From Dama dama (taxonomy: Eukaryota; Chordata; Mammalia; Artiodactyla; Cervidae), in NCBI RefSeq assembly GCF_033118175.1, contig NC_083685.1:129204501-129268500 (forward strand): DNA of 64,000 nt, given 5' to 3'. Of this stretch, positions 22,452 through 33,640 are shown piece by piece; position 1 is the stretch's first letter; every line of letters begins with the position of its first letter. The notes under the pieces are model-generated. The model was not told the DNA's origin, made no database searches, and saw only the letters and a program-made list of their open reading frames with translations. The translations under genes were made by a program, and so were the position numbers.

Positions 22452-23574
22452 ATGAAGAGCCTGTTACATGCACAAAAAAGTCCAGGGTCACAAAGGTTAG
22501 TTGGGTGCAAATGAGGGTGATGAGTCAGTGTGTGACATGAAGGTCTCCACGTCCGGGATACTTCCAGAGGCAGAGCCGCTTACCGAGCAGCCTCCAGAAC
22601 CCGACTGCACCGATTATCCTTTAGAAAGTGAGTATTCTGATAGTTCCTAAGATTGCCAACCTGAGATTTTGAGATTATTCTGTGCTTATAAATAGTGAGG
22701 AAAATAGATCTGGACATTGAGTGTTCTGAGACTGCATTCTTGATCATCAAAATTTAGTCTTGGTGAAGAATTTTAAATACGATAGTTTTAAGTCTTTAAT
22801 TTATCTAGCTGGGATACTGAAAAATAAATTTAGCGGCATGAAGAGGTACTATCAAGACACAAATTCTTTTAAGTGATTTACTGCTTCCTCCTTTTCCGTT
22901 CTTCAATCTTTTTGAAAAGCGGTGGACGATCTCAGTCCTTTGCCCAAGAAAACCCTCCTCACCTCTACGATCCCTCGGACAGTGATGTGGCGGGTCAGCC
23001 ACGAGGAGTGTGATGAGGCTGTATTTTGTTGTCTGGAGTGACCATGCTCATTTCTGTGACGTCCTGGAGTAGGTTTGCACAGAGCTCACAGGACATCTCG
23101 TTCTTTCTGAAAAGATACCAGTTCAGCATCGGGGATGTAAAAGCAATTAGCCAGGTTCCTTCACCATGCGAGATTTCATGGCTGTGAGAAGGGGCTGGTT
23201 GTTCACTGGAACTTACTGCTGTGATTGCAAAATTAGAACTTTCAGGGTCCTAAGGATTTATTTAACACAAGGCCGCTCTCATGCATCTGTCTAAAAATGA
23301 CAATCTCAAATTTTCCAATATTTCCAAGGAGTTGCTGCCCATCATCTTAATAAAGGGAAATGATTAAGTTCAATAAATTCAACATAGACTCTGAGACACA
23401 AGCCTGTCTGCTGTAACATTGAGACGTAGACAGAACGGATTTTGGAATTAAGTACAGCTGATTTCAATACGGACCCCGCTAGGCTGCCCACAATCCTGGT
23501 TTATCAGAGCTTAAGTGTCCCAGGAAAGAACTGGGCAAACCAGGATTTTAGTCACTCTATCTGTATCACTATTT
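22452..23574. other. No recognisable gene; unassigned
   Basis: Around 22560-22635 a G/C-richer segment ends in AAAGTGAGTATT, which could be a splice donor, but no partner acceptor or frame supports an exon. Confidence 0.4.
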
Positions 23575-23710
23575 CGGCAAGTTATTTCACCTCTTTGAGT
23601 AGCAACTAGTCTCTTATTTATTACATAAAGGTAGAGCATACCGTTTCCCACCCCCCCAGGATGATTTTGAAGATTTTATGAGATTGAATGTTATTTATGA
23701 AGTGCTATGA
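23575..23710 (+). mobile_element. MIR relic
   Basis: GCAAGTTATTTCACCTCTTT then AGGATGATTTTGAAGATTTT, matching the order of landmarks in MIR. Diverged. Confidence 0.5.
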
Positions 23711-23769
23711 GTTAGATCCTGTGCTAAATGTTTTATGTACTTGATTTTATTGAATCCTGAGAGCTTAAT

Positions 23770-23915
23770 AAAGTGGCTAAGAGCTCTATTCTCTCTGAGT
23801 TTGAACTCTGACTGTGCTATTCACTGGCTCTATGACCCTGGGCATATCTTTAGCCTCTGAAACATTTTCTCAACTGTAAAATGGTAAAGAATTTCAACTC
23901 CAAGAGTTGCTGTTA
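23770..23915 (+). mobile_element. MIR relic
   Basis: AAAGTGGCTAAGAGCTCTAT, TATGACCCTGGGCATATCTT, CTCAACTGTAAAATGGTAAA in the order expected of MIR. This is one of the clearest MIRs in the window. Confidence 0.75.
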
Positions 23916-24099
23916 GGACAGTGTCTGGACTAGAGTGAGCGGACAGGGCTTCTACTTTTATGATGCTTGCTTTCTCCTGGGGGGACTAAACCAAAAATAT
24001 GAAAGCTACATAGATGATTTTGGAATGGACGAGCACCTTGACAATATCGTCTCACTGGTAGAAGGCTACTTCTAAAGATGAGATTGGGGTCTACTTTAT

Positions 24100-24345
24100 A
24101 GAGAAATACGCAAAGAGCACCTGTCTGAAGAAATCCTGTTTGACCTGACCTTGAAGGATGAGAAAGGAACGAATCCAGGGGAAGGGCAAGATCAGTCCTG
24201 CAGAGGAAACGGCAAGTGTGAAAGGCCTGGGAGAAGAGCAAGTTTCCTGGAGCAGAGGAATGGGAAGGAAGTCAGTAAGGTGAGCGGGTCGACCAAAGAG
24301 AGGAATACCATGGCAGCTGGAAGGGGTGGGTATGATCTGGCAGCC
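24100..24345 (+). mobile_element. Possible ancient interspersed repeat
   Basis: The arrangement TGACCTTGAAGGATGAGAAAG, GGGGAAGGGCAAG, CGGCAAGTGTGAAAGGCC and GGAATGGGAAGGAAGTCAGT resembles an old mammalian repeat seen at many loci. I cannot name the family. Confidence 0.35.
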
Positions 24346-25026
24346 AACAGAAGCATCACCCTGTAATGATACAAGGCAAGGCATGAGCAACACATAGCAA
24401 CATGTAAGGTCTCCTTATACGCAACACAATACCCATAAGCAATGCAAGGTCTGGTTTCCTCTTGATCTCTCCCAGACGTTAAACCTATGTGGCCACAAGT
24501 CAGGAAAATCTACTAGAAAAAGCCCCAGAACTAGCTGGAGAAGTAGAGATGACTTAGGAAATGTATCCATGCAGCGTCACCCATGCATTTGGGGGGAGAG
24601 TGGGTGGAGCTATGAGAATCCCCTCATCTCTCTCACTTACACAGGTCAACTTTTTCTTTTTTTTTAACCAGACAAAATAAGCAGTGATTACTTTTGAGGG
24701 AACAAAATAGATTTTTTTCTCATGCTTTCTTAGAAACATTTCTGCTTTCAGAAACTGTAAACGCAATGTTCCAGAATTCACTTTTCCGAAAGAAAATGTC
24801 ATCCTATTGCTGTTCTCTTTTACATGCGGGAAAGGTTTTCAGTAAAAAAGAGAGCAACGGAAGCTTTTTTTTATTATGTGTGAATGTGTTCTTGAGGTTA
24901 ATCTCAAGATTAACCCCTCCTCCCAATAATCTACATTAACCAAATATTACGATAACCTATTGTTCTATGATTAACAATTAATTGCCAAATACTGGATTCT
25001 CCGTGGAAATGTACATAATCTGATGT
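24346..25026. other. No recognisable gene or repeat
   Basis: Short GCAA-rich direct repeats around 24370-24445 (AGCAACACATAGCAACATGT). Otherwise unassigned. Confidence 0.4.
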
Positions 25027-25240
25027 GTGTACGTGTGCTCAGTCATGTCTGACTCTTTGCAACCTCATGAACTGTAGCCCTCCAGGCTCCTCTGTCCATG
25101 GGTTTCTCCAGGCAAGAAGACTGGAGTGGGTTGCCATTTCTCACTCCAGTGGATCTTCCTGACCCAGGGATCGAACTAACGCCTCCTGTGTCTCCTGCAT
25201 TGCAGGCAGGTTCTTTACCATTAAGCCACCATGGCAGTCC
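25027..25240 (-). mobile_element. Bov-tA SINE
   Basis: Antisense, complete from the GTGCTCAGTCATGTCTGACT tail side to the TTAAGCCACCATGGCAGTCC head side. It has a small duplication in the tRNA part (CTCCTGTGTCTCCTGCATTG). Confidence 0.93.
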
Positions 25241-25299
25241 TAGCATCTTATATAACATGTTAAAATGATCAAATAAGGAACTAGCATCAATACAGTATT

Positions 25300-25920
25300 A
25301 CTAGATCAACCACAGTCTTTATGTGAATTTTACCAGTTCTTCATATGTCCTGTTTGTATTCCAACATCTAACTGAGGAGCCCAGGTCATATTTAGTTTTT
25401 GTGTCTCCTTGCTTGACTCAAATCTGTAACAATGTCTTAGTCCTTGTTTTTCAGACTTTGACATTTTTGATGACATCAGATCAGTAATTCTGTAGAAAGT
25501 CTCTCAACTGGGGTTGTCTGAAGGCTTTTTTTTCGTTCTTGCTTAGAAAGAGGTTATGCATCTTTGGCAAAGACAGCACAGAAGTAAAATTGTGTCCTTC
25601 TCAAGCATTCCGTGAAGTTGTGAGTTACTCTCATAATTTCAGCTTGATTTCTAGATTAAGATGGCAACTGCTGCTTACCCACTCTACAATTATTAATTTC
25701 CCCTTTGTATCCTGGAGAAGATCATAGCTATCCCAGGGAAGATACTTTGAGTCTATGCTAATATGCTGTTCTCCTCCAAAATATGCTCATTCATTTTAGT
25801 GTTCATTGTAGGTCTTGTCAGCAACCATAATTATTGTGGTGTTTGCCCAATGGGGATATTCCATTTCCTTCTTTTTATATGTACTCATAGAGTTCTTCTA
25901 TAAGAAAGAACTATGCATTC
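25300..25920 (-). mobile_element. Ancient L1M-type 3' UTR relic
   Basis: Landmarks in order: TTTTTCAGACTTTGACATTT, GAGGTTATGCATCTTTGGCA, GTGTCCTTCTCAAGCATTCC, AGATACTTTGAGTCTATGCT and GTGGTGTTTGCCCAATGGGG. These match the old mammalian L1M 3' region as I remember it. The orientation is inferred and less certain than the family. Confidence 0.55.
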
Positions 25921-26018
25921 TATGACATTTATCTGTCTATTCAATTTGTATATTTTTCTTACTTCAGGGAGATTCCCCAGAAAGGGGTTATTATTTAAGT
26001 GCAGTTTGAAATGCATTG

Positions 26019-26229
26019 ACTTTCCTGGTGGATCAGACAGTAAAGTGTCTGCCTACAATGCAAGAGACCCGGGTTCAATCCCTGTTTTGGGAAGATCCTC
26101 TGGAGAAGGAAATGGCAACCCGCTCCAGTACTCTTGCCTGGAAAATCCCATGGATGGAGGAGTGTGGTAGGCTACAGTCCATGGGGTCACAGGAGTCAGA
26201 CACGACTGAGCAACTTCACTTTTACTTTC
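26019..26229 (+). mobile_element. Bov-tA SINE
   Basis: Head GACTTTCCTGGTGGATCAGA, body and a TTCACTTTTACTTTC end. A possible short TSD (AAATGCATT / AAAATGCTTT) lies on either side. Confidence 0.93.
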
Positions 26230-27005
26230 AAAATGCTTTTCTTAAATGGCTAAATCAATTTACAGTGTTAGCAGAATTAAATAACTTCGACAGCTTTATT
26301 ATATACTTTTTTAGCATTGATCAGAGGTAAATTTTAAATGTGGTTAATTTGAAAAGGGAAAATTAATTCTAAAGTCATTTAAATTTAATTTTGAATAGTT
26401 TTGATATCTCAAATGCTTATCATATTTATAGATTTTACTTGTAGTTTGAATTACCAACTCTGTCTTTTTATAAATGTTTTATTGTGCTTGGTATAATTTT
26501 GAAAGACTAGCAACTGTGTTCAATTTACCTAATATTTTTGTGTTAAAAATCTGATATTTCCCAAAGTTATAAAAGCAGTAAGTTCATTTAAAACATGTGC
26601 TTTGAGATGCATCATTTACTTTATATTTCAAATATATGATTCTAGTTTCATACTGAAATACAGTCTCCATCCTTAGCCCTTATCAATGACAAATGTCCAT
26701 CCATGTTTTTGGATTACTGCTTTCCAATTCCTACAGAATTTTCTTGGGCTTAAAAATAACCTGGAGAATTTGCTAACGTGAACTATGTCAGTGTCTTGTG
26801 AAGCTGGGTTCCTTCCTCAGCTAACTGTCAATGAGAGAGAAACACTGCTCAACCAATTTATCAGACTGAATGAAATTTAAACCACAGCTCCCATGTAAAA
26901 ACCCTGAATAAATGCTCTTTATTACATACCTGACTACTTAATGTAATCAAGCTCAGTTTTGAAATAACCTATTTCTCCATTTTACTGCTGGGCGTATCAC
27001 ACTAA
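26230..27005. other. No recognisable gene or repeat
   Basis: Strongly AT-rich, unassigned. Confidence 0.5.
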
Positions 27006-27206
27006 GGGCTTCCGTGGTGGCTCAGACGGTAAAGAATCTCCCTGCAATACAGGAGACCGGGGTTCAATCCCTGGGTCGGGAAGATACTCTAGAGAAGGGA
27101 ATGGCCACCCACTCCAGTATTCTTGTCTGGACAATTCCACAGACACAGGAAGCTGGTGGGCTACAGTCCATGGGGTCACAAAGAGTGGGACGCAGCTGAA
27201 TGACTA
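27006..27206 (+). mobile_element. Bov-tA SINE
   Basis: Head GGGCTTCCGTGGTGGCTCAG, body and AAAGAGTGGGACGCAGCTGA tail. Confidence 0.94.
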
Positions 27207-28117
27207 ACTTCCTTACATCCCACTGACCGTTTGCCACTTTGTCCACTTTTAAGCCAGCGGTTCTCAAATCTATCAACATAAGCTGAATATCTTTAAAAAG
27301 AGTTACTGCAGTTTTATCTCTATCTCTGAACTAAACTTTCCCTAAACACTCAAATCAGGAGAAATGGGTTTTTGGCGATCATGGTATTTCTGAACTGAAC
27401 CGCATGTACATTTTATCCCAAAGGAATGAAAATGTCATCTGAAACTGACATTTTTCAATCAACCACATTGTTCAGTCCAGATTTTTCTGTTGTCCACCCA
27501 GATGGGGATAGCGGGTTCTGCTCAGCTGTGTGTATTTGTTGGAACATGTGTAAGTGTGAGTGAGACAGAGAGAGAGGGTGCTCACAGGAAAACATTCTTC
27601 AATTCACACGGAAGAAACAATAGTCGGAAACTCTCATATACACAATAACTGGTGTAGTAGCCAACCAATGTCCTTCAAGTGCACTTTTCCCAGGCATTTT
27701 ACCAGCGAAGGCTGAGAATCCTAAACTCTGCACCAAATACATTCGCACAAGTGTCAGAGCTCCTCCCTGGGAACGTGTCACTGGATTCTATGCACTGTCA
27801 CTAAGGAGACACCAGATGGTTTATTCGATTAATGTCTCACTGTCCATCTGTATAGGTCATCACAGTATAATAACAAGTTCCACATAATAGGCTTCACTTC
27901 ATCTTAATAAAACTCCCCAGTCCTTCTATAAACGTGACCATCTATTTCAGGGAAAATTACCTATTCATCCACCCATTTATATATTCATGAAAGCATGTGT
28001 CCATTTCATCATGACAAAATTCACGTGCCCCTTCTTTGGTTAGTCCATTTCTTTGCTTATATTACTTTGCCTTGTCTATGATTAACATAGCTGGAAATCT
28101 GGATTATTTGGACTAGC
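27207..28117. other. No recognisable gene; unassigned
   Basis: A short GA-rich run lies at 27559-27576. The AGCGGTTCTCAAATC motif at 27256 recalls the end of a MER5-group element, but nothing else supports one there. Confidence 0.4.
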
Positions 28118-28465
28118 ATCACGGAAGCGTTAATGTACATATGAGTAACCTGGGGAGCTTTATTTGTTAAAAGTGTTTTAACGTTTTTTTTTACTGAATT
28201 TGTTACCATGTTGTTTCTGTTCCTTGGTTTGGTTTTCCATCCGTGAGGCATGTGGGATCCCAGCTCCCCGACCAGGGACTGGACCTGCACCCCCTGCATT
28301 TGAAGGCAAAGTCTTAACCACTGGGCCACTAGGGAAGGCCCCACCTGGCGGACTGGACCCGAAGATGATGCTCCAATAGTTCCAGATGGGACCCGGATTT
28401 GGCGTTTCTAGCAAGCAGATGCTCCCGGGTAATTGGTCCACGAGCTCACTCTGAGTAGCAAGACC
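28118..28465 (+). mobile_element. MER5-group hAT MITE relic, split by a SINE
   Basis: The left part, about 28118-28172, includes AACCTGGGGAGCTTTATTTG. The right part, 28346-28465, includes ATGGGACCCGGATTTGGCGT, TTTCTAGCAAGCAGATGCTC and GGTCCACGAGCTCACTCTGA. Both halves follow the MER5 order once the SINE is removed. Ancient and noncoding. Confidence 0.55.
28173..28345 (-). mobile_element. CHR-type tRNA SINE
   Basis: Antisense: a T-run, CTGAATTTGTTACCATGTTG, GGCATGTGGGATCCCAGCTC, and the head end CCACTAGGGAAGGCCCC. Inserted in the MER5-group relic. Confidence 0.9.
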
Positions 28466-28671
28466 AAGGTGGCCTTCTCTCTACTTGAGGAGGCTTGGGT
28501 GAGGAGATTTGACATGTATTGGACTCTGAGTAATCAAGGAGCTTCCCAGACTCATTTATGTCTGAGGTCCGGGACCTGGGGACGGCTTACTATACTTACA
28601 GGGGGCATGCGCCCTTTCTCGCCTAAAGGTGCCACACCTACCCCGGCTCATCTCCAGGACGCGCTCTTCTC

Positions 28672-28866
28672 TTTAGTCATCAGTCGTGTCCAGCAGTTTG
28701 CAACTACATGAGCTACAGCCCACCAGGCTCCTCCATCCATGGGATTCTCCAGGCAAGAATACTGGAGTGGGTTGCCATTTCCTTCTCCAGGGGATCTTCC
28801 TGACCCAGGGATCAAACCCGTGTTTCCTGCGCTGGCGGGCAGATTCTTTAACACCGAGCCAGCCTC
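28672..28866 (-). mobile_element. Bov-tA SINE
   Basis: Antisense: AGTCATCAGTCGTGTCCAGC, CAGGCAAGAATACTGGAGTG, and a worn tRNA head (TTTAACACCGAGCCAGCC). Confidence 0.93.
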
Positions 28867-29365
28867 AAGTCTAACCTGCCACCTGTTTGTCTAACACAGA
28901 CACACCTGTTCATGTATGCGTGCTCTGACGCTGCGTTCACACCATAGTGGCAGAGATGAGTTGTTGCTACAGTGATCATACGGTCTGGAGAGCTGAGAAT
29001 ATTTACTCTCTGGCCTCTACAGGAAAAGGCTGCTGCCCAGGTGAAGATGATGGCAAAAATCTAGATGCAACACCCTCCCTCACAAGAGTCCCTGTGATCA
29101 GGGACAATTATCGCCTGGTTTTGTGATCTGTTTATTACTAATGATAAATGTACCTGTGTGTACATGGAGGGAGATGCACATTCATTCCTAGTGAGTAAGA
29201 ATCTTACGGATCTTGTTGTATAAACAACAGATTTACTTTCAAGGAATCATCCAACAACCATGAAAGACGGATGTTGGGGGCATAGAGAAGGAAGTCCTTC
29301 TATGATGAAAGAGTAAATGAGTTATCATGATAAAAGGCGTGTAGCCTGAGTACTAAGAGAATGTG
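28867..29365. other. No recognisable gene or repeat
   Basis: Mixed composition, unassigned, with only short broken frames. Confidence 0.45.
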
Positions 29366-29540
29366 CATGGTTGTTCAGTTGCTAAGTCACATCTTTGTGA
29401 CCCCCATGGACTCCCGTGGACCCCGTCAGGCTCCCCTCTCCTTCAACTGTCTCCAGGGGTTTGCTGAAACTCAGGTCCATCGAGTCAGCAATGCCATCGA
29501 GTCAGCGACGCTATCTAGCCATCTCATCCTCTGTCACGTC
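29366..29540 (-). mobile_element. BovB LINE 3' end
   Basis: Antisense BovB terminus: GTTGTTCAGTTGCTAAGTCA, GGTTTGCTGAAACTCAGGTC, CTAGCCATCTCATCCTCTGT. A local imperfect duplication of ATCGAGTCAGC (about 29478-29510) is unusual for the family. Confidence 0.85.
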
Positions 29541-30030
29541 GGGGTGCAGACATTAAGTACTTGAAGAACAGATGCAGCATATGTAGAGCGTAAGCCCTAG
29601 GATAAAATCTAAGTTTAATGAATCTGACAGGAAGTGAGGCAGAACTATTCTGCCTGCCCTCTTACCAACTCTCCCTCCCCTCTCCCACCTTTCCAACACC
29701 TAAAAAAAGTAATGTTGACTCATGTTTTTAAGGTGTCTGGGAACAAATACAGGAAGTAATAACAACGAACAGGAGAACAAGAAACATAACCGAGGTGCAT
29801 TTAACCTGATGGGAATGCAAGCGAGGATTGTGTCCTTTTCTGTTATGTGATTGTTTGTGTCCTTCAGAACATCCTGAAAACAAAACCAGGGAAAACCCAT
29901 GCCAAAGAAGGCAGGGGATCCCCTGGGCTAAGGAAAAATAAATAAATAACAACACTGCTTTGCAGAGTTTGCGAAATAAAGCATGACCAAGAAAAGAGGA
30001 ACAAAGGTGGATCAAGAATTAAGAACTTCA
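29541..30030. other. No recognisable gene or repeat
   Basis: A C/T-rich strip (29668-29698) and otherwise unassigned AT-rich sequence. Confidence 0.4.
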
Positions 30031-30140
30031 GGGCTTTCCTGGAGGTTTGAATGCAAAGTGTCCACCTGCCAAGGAGGGAGACGGGTTCTATTCCTGGTCC
30101 AGGAAGATCCCCCATGCCTGAGCGACTAACATTTTCACTT
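30031..30140 (+). mobile_element. Bov-tA SINE with internal deletion
   Basis: A tRNA-like head through GGTCCAGGAAGATCCCCC is joined directly to the extreme 3' end (TGAGCGACTAACATTTTCAC). About 100 bp of Bov-A body is missing. Confidence 0.8.
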
Positions 30141-30878
30141 CTTAAATCTTGGCCAAAGTGATAAACTCCCTCCCTCTGGGGTTCAGCTCTGCGCAATTTC
30201 AAAAAATACAAAATACAGCAAAAAATACACACAAAGTCTCAGAAAACAAACACACAAAAAACCCCACAAAATCTCAGAATGCCAGCTGCATAGAATCAGC
30301 CACTCAAGGGACTGAATGAGGCTACTTGGTGTCTACCCTCCCACAGTCCCTGATTGTGACCAGTCCCCGCAAGCCCACAAGCCTCCGAATCCCAGCTCGC
30401 TGGCTGATGCCACGAGATGAATATTCTCCCTGGTTTTGTTGAAACTGCCTGGATCACCATAGACTCTAAAGCAGTGCCTCCACCTCACACGTACCTGCCT
30501 CTTCCTCTAAGGAGCTGGAGTCTTCCTTGTGCTTCGAAATGAAGCATCCCTTCTGCAAACTACACAGTTATCAAGGAGATCTTCACCTCAAGTGATCTTT
30601 CTCCTCCAGGTTCCTGGTGCAATTTATTGCATCCTAAGTTCGCCTCTTTGGCTATGAAGATCAGCCCAGTTCAGTCTTGGTTCTACCGTTGTCTCAAAAC
30701 CCCCATAATAACCTCTTCTCTCACCTCCATAAAGGGCCACCCCTATCAGTTTCTCTTCGCTCCTACTTGGCCAGTGAAACCACCTCGTCATTCTGACAGC
30801 TTGTTTTGTGTTCCTAGAATCCCCTAATTTATAAATCAGGTGGCATTACAGATTGAAAGACATGGGAAAATATTATCA
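30141..30878. other. No recognisable gene; unassigned
   Basis: An A/C-rich patch lies at 30200-30275. From 30350 to 30830 it is C/T-rich with short unsupported frames. Confidence 0.4.
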
Positions 30879-30896
30879 TTTTTTTTTTTTTTTTTT
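30879..30896. repeat. T18 homopolymer
   Basis: An uninterrupted run of 18 T. No obvious SINE head follows on the right, so it is either an orphan tail or simple slippage. Confidence 0.85.
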
Positions 30897-30909
30897 AGAA
30901 ATTAAGGCT

Positions 30910-31033
30910 AAGAATCTTCACTGATGTAGATTCTTGTGGGCTGTCATTGTCAGTCGCTAGGACACAAAGGGTCAGACAGACTCAGCACGTGAACAGTGAC
31001 AACCCAAGATGATATTTATCAGTGAAGATTCTT
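30910..31033. repeat. Inverted repeat around a BovB-tail-like loop
   Basis: The outer 16 bases AAGAATCTTCACTGAT (30910-30925) are perfectly complementary to 31018-31033. Pairing resumes after a weaker stretch (GGGCTGTCATTG with CAGTGACAACCC), giving ~40-nt arms with about 31 of 40 paired. The 44-nt loop resembles a degraded BovB 3' tail (CAGTCGCTAGGACACAAAGG). Confidence 0.75.
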
Positions 31034-31507
31034 CGTTACAAGCCGCAGAATCTGACTATGGCTAACTTAAGAAGAAAGGGGATGGATTATAGGAATACAG
31101 GGTATCTCACCGCCTGGAAAATCTGGTACATAAACAGTTCATAACCACTATAAGGAAGAAAAATGAGTGTTACTCAGGGTGGAAAGAAGCAGAGGCAAGA
31201 TGGCCCTGAAAGAGCGCCCTCCTTAGGTGACTCCCCGGGACCACGCTGAGGAGCAGCCCCAGAGCTCAGCTCCCGAGAGCCCCTGGGACCGCGCCGCTCA
31301 CCGCGTCTCCAGCAGTTCTAGCCGCCTCTGCTCACACGGCCACCGAAACGATGCTTCATGATCCCTGTAAAACTGAAACAGTCCCCTGAGATGCACAGTC
31401 TAGGGTCGGTCCATCCAAACTGGACTCTGTTCTAGCTGACACGGATGGGAGACGGTGCTTCCCGGGTGAAAGTCAGGGTCCTGTCTTTTACCCAGATTCA
31501 GATAACA
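31034..31507. other. Unassigned; CpG-dense core at 31205-31410
   Basis: The core has roughly 15 CpGs in 200 bp (for example CCGCGCCGCTCACCGCGTC) in a G/C-rich setting. I see no splice or promoter motif I trust. The left part may be an old repeat that I cannot name. Confidence 0.4.
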
Positions 31508-31636
31508 GAGCATCATTGACTCGATGGACTTGAGTTTGAGCAAACTCGGGGAGTTGGTGAAGGACAGGGAAGCCTGGCGTGCTGCAGTCCCTGGGGCTGC
31601 AGAGAGGTGGACATGCCTGAGCCACTGAACGACAAT
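31508..31636 (+). mobile_element. BovB LINE 3' end
   Basis: GACTCGATGGACTTGAGTTTG through GGACAGGGAAGCCTGGCGTG to ACTGAACGACAATAAC. Confidence 0.88.
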
Positions 31637-31737
31637 AACAGGATAACGGGGAATTCCTTAAAACAAAAAGACAAGAATGGTTTTCGGATGGGTAATGTCA
31701 CTCACTGTCCCCCCGCCACCACAAATAAATATCATAC

Positions 31738-32252
31738 TTCAAGGTGTGGAAGACAAAGTATGACTCCCAGAGACACCACATCCTGATTCCTGGAATCCAC
31801 GAATATATTGACTATGTTACATTACACGGCAAAGGGAAATTAAAGTTGCTAATAGAATGAAGACCACTAATCAGTTGATCTTAAAATAGGGAGATTATCC
31901 TGGATTCTCTGGCTCAGCAGGTCCTGCAATCACAAGGGTCCTTAAAAGTGGAAGAGGGAGGCAGAGGAGAAGGTCAGAATGATGCTATCAGAGAGGGACT
32001 TGACCGGTGGCCTTTGAAGATGCAAGAAGGTGCCCCTATGTCAAGCATGCAGGCAGCCTCTAGAAGCTGAAAAAGGCAAAGAAACCAAACCGACAGCTGG
32101 AAACACGGCTGCCTGATGCCTTGATTTTAGCCCAGAAGACCCACATCAGACTTCTGACTTACAGAGCTAGGATAATACATTCTGTATCACTTGAAGCCAC
32201 TATATTTGTGGTAATTTGTTATGGCAACAACAGAAAACTCATGCAGGAATCT
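31738..32252 (+). mobile_element. MLT1-type ERVL-MaLR LTR
   Basis: Landmarks in order: GGGAGATTATCCTGGATTCT, CACAAGGGTCCTTAAAAGTG, GGCCTTTGAAGATGCAAGAA, GCCTCTAGAAGCTGAAAAAG, CCTTGATTTTAGCCCAGAAG and TTTGTGGTAATTTGTTATGG. About 510 bp, near full LTR length. Ancient, noncoding, no internal region. Confidence 0.8.
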
Positions 32253-32538
32253 TTGATTTTATGTTCTTTTGGAGCCAATTAAAATCTCTACCCCCCGATG
32301 ACATTTTGCCCCCAAACACCATTAACCTACATTTAATTAACAGGCGAGGACTTTGGCTATTTTGCTGCTGAGGATTTTTTCTTCTCATCATTATGGGAAG
32401 AGTTTCCATTTTTAATATCCTCTCAAAAATATGTTCCTTAAAATAACGTTTCATGATTTAATGTATAGAAAGAGCTCAACACCTTCCGAACACAAAGAAA
32501 AAAGATTCAGACAGCAGTGATACTGATTGGCAGTCAAA
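32253..32538. other. No recognisable gene or repeat
   Basis: AT-rich single-copy-looking sequence between the LTR and a SINE. Confidence 0.4.
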
Positions 32539-32549
32539 AGATTATTCCA

Positions 32550-32762
32550 GGCCTTCCCCGGTGGTTCGGAAGCTAATACTCTGAGCTCCTAATGCAGGTG
32601 GCCAGGGTTTATCCCTGCTCAGGGAGCCAGATCCCAGAAGCTGCCCCTGATGGTTCTGCCGGCCAAACTGAAAGAACACACACACTGCAAGGAGGATCAG
32701 AGGTCCCGCGTGCTGCAAGCAAGACTCGGTGCCGCCAAGTGAACAAATAAGCGTTTTAAAAA
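32550..32762 (+). mobile_element. CHR-type tRNA SINE
   Basis: A diverged head GGCCTTCCCCGGTGGTTCGG, then GCTGCAAGCAAGACTCGGTG and an AAATAAGCGTTTTAAAAAAG end. Possible TSD AGATTATTCCA (32539-32549) / AGAGTATCCCA (32763-32773), 9 of 11 matching. Confidence 0.75.
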
Positions 32763-32904
32763 AGAGTATCCCAAACACTCATTGCTGATATACCTGTTCA
32801 GTTCTCACGTGGCATGCTTTTAAGAGAGTTGTGCACTGACATATATGCACCATCTTTGTCAGATGCTAGCGAGTGGGGAGCTGCCGCATACACAGGGAGC
32901 CCAG

Positions 32905-33187
32905 GGTTGGCAAGAGGGTGAGGCCCGGAGCTCTGCTGGTGGAGAGGTACGCGTGTGCAGCCCCTCTGGAACGGAGCACAGAGGGTCCTCAAGAAGTTAA
33001 AAGCAGAACCCCCTTATGATCCAGCAATTCCACTCCTAGATATATGTCCAAAGGAAACAAGATCATCATCTTGAAGAGATAGCTGTAGCTCCATGTTAGT
33101 TATAGCATTCTTCAAAGTAGCCAAGGTATGGAAAATGGAAAAAACCTAACTGTCTCTCCATCAACAAATGAATGGATAAAGAAAATG

Positions 33188-33227
<40 letters not shown>

Positions 33228-33640
33228 TCACTCACTGGTATATTATTCGGCTTTAAAATAGAAGGAAATCCTGTCATTTGCAGTGACATGGATGAACCTG
33301 GAGGGCATTATGCTCAGTGAAATAAATCAGGAAGACAAACACAGCATGGTATTACTTATAGTAGAATCTTAAAAAAAAAAGAAAAAAAAGTCACACATAG
33401 AAGCAGAGTAGAAAACTCGTTGCCAGGGGCTAAGTGTGGGGAAAATAGGGAGAAATAAGTAAAAGACACAAACTTTCAGTTGCAACATAACTAGGGTCTC
33501 ATGAGGAGAGCATCTCAAGTATCACGTGGTGACCATAGTTGATAACAGTGTATCATATAATTGAAAGTTGCTGAAAGAGCAGCACTTAAAAGTTCTCACA
33601 CAAAAAGTAAATAAGGTAGAAAAGAAAACATGAAGAAGTT
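32905..33640 (+). mobile_element. Old L1 (L1MA/B-like) 3' part
   Basis: The end of ORF2 (CTTATGATCCAGCAATTCCA) is followed by the 3' UTR: GAATGGATAAAGAAAATGTC, GACATGGATGAACCTGGAGG, TGGTGACCATAGTTGATAAC and GAAAGTTGCTGAAAGAG. A CA/CTCA microsatellite has expanded inside it. Confidence 0.88.
33188..33235. repeat. (CA)n(CTCA)n microsatellite inside L1
   Basis: About 18 CA units then about three CTCA units. It sits where L1 normally carries a short TATACACA stretch, so it grew from a native seed. Confidence 0.95.

Noticed and set aside
27252..27310. Possible MER5-group terminus (AGCGGTTCTCAAATC)
   Set aside because: Only about 15 bases fit; the rest does not follow the family order.
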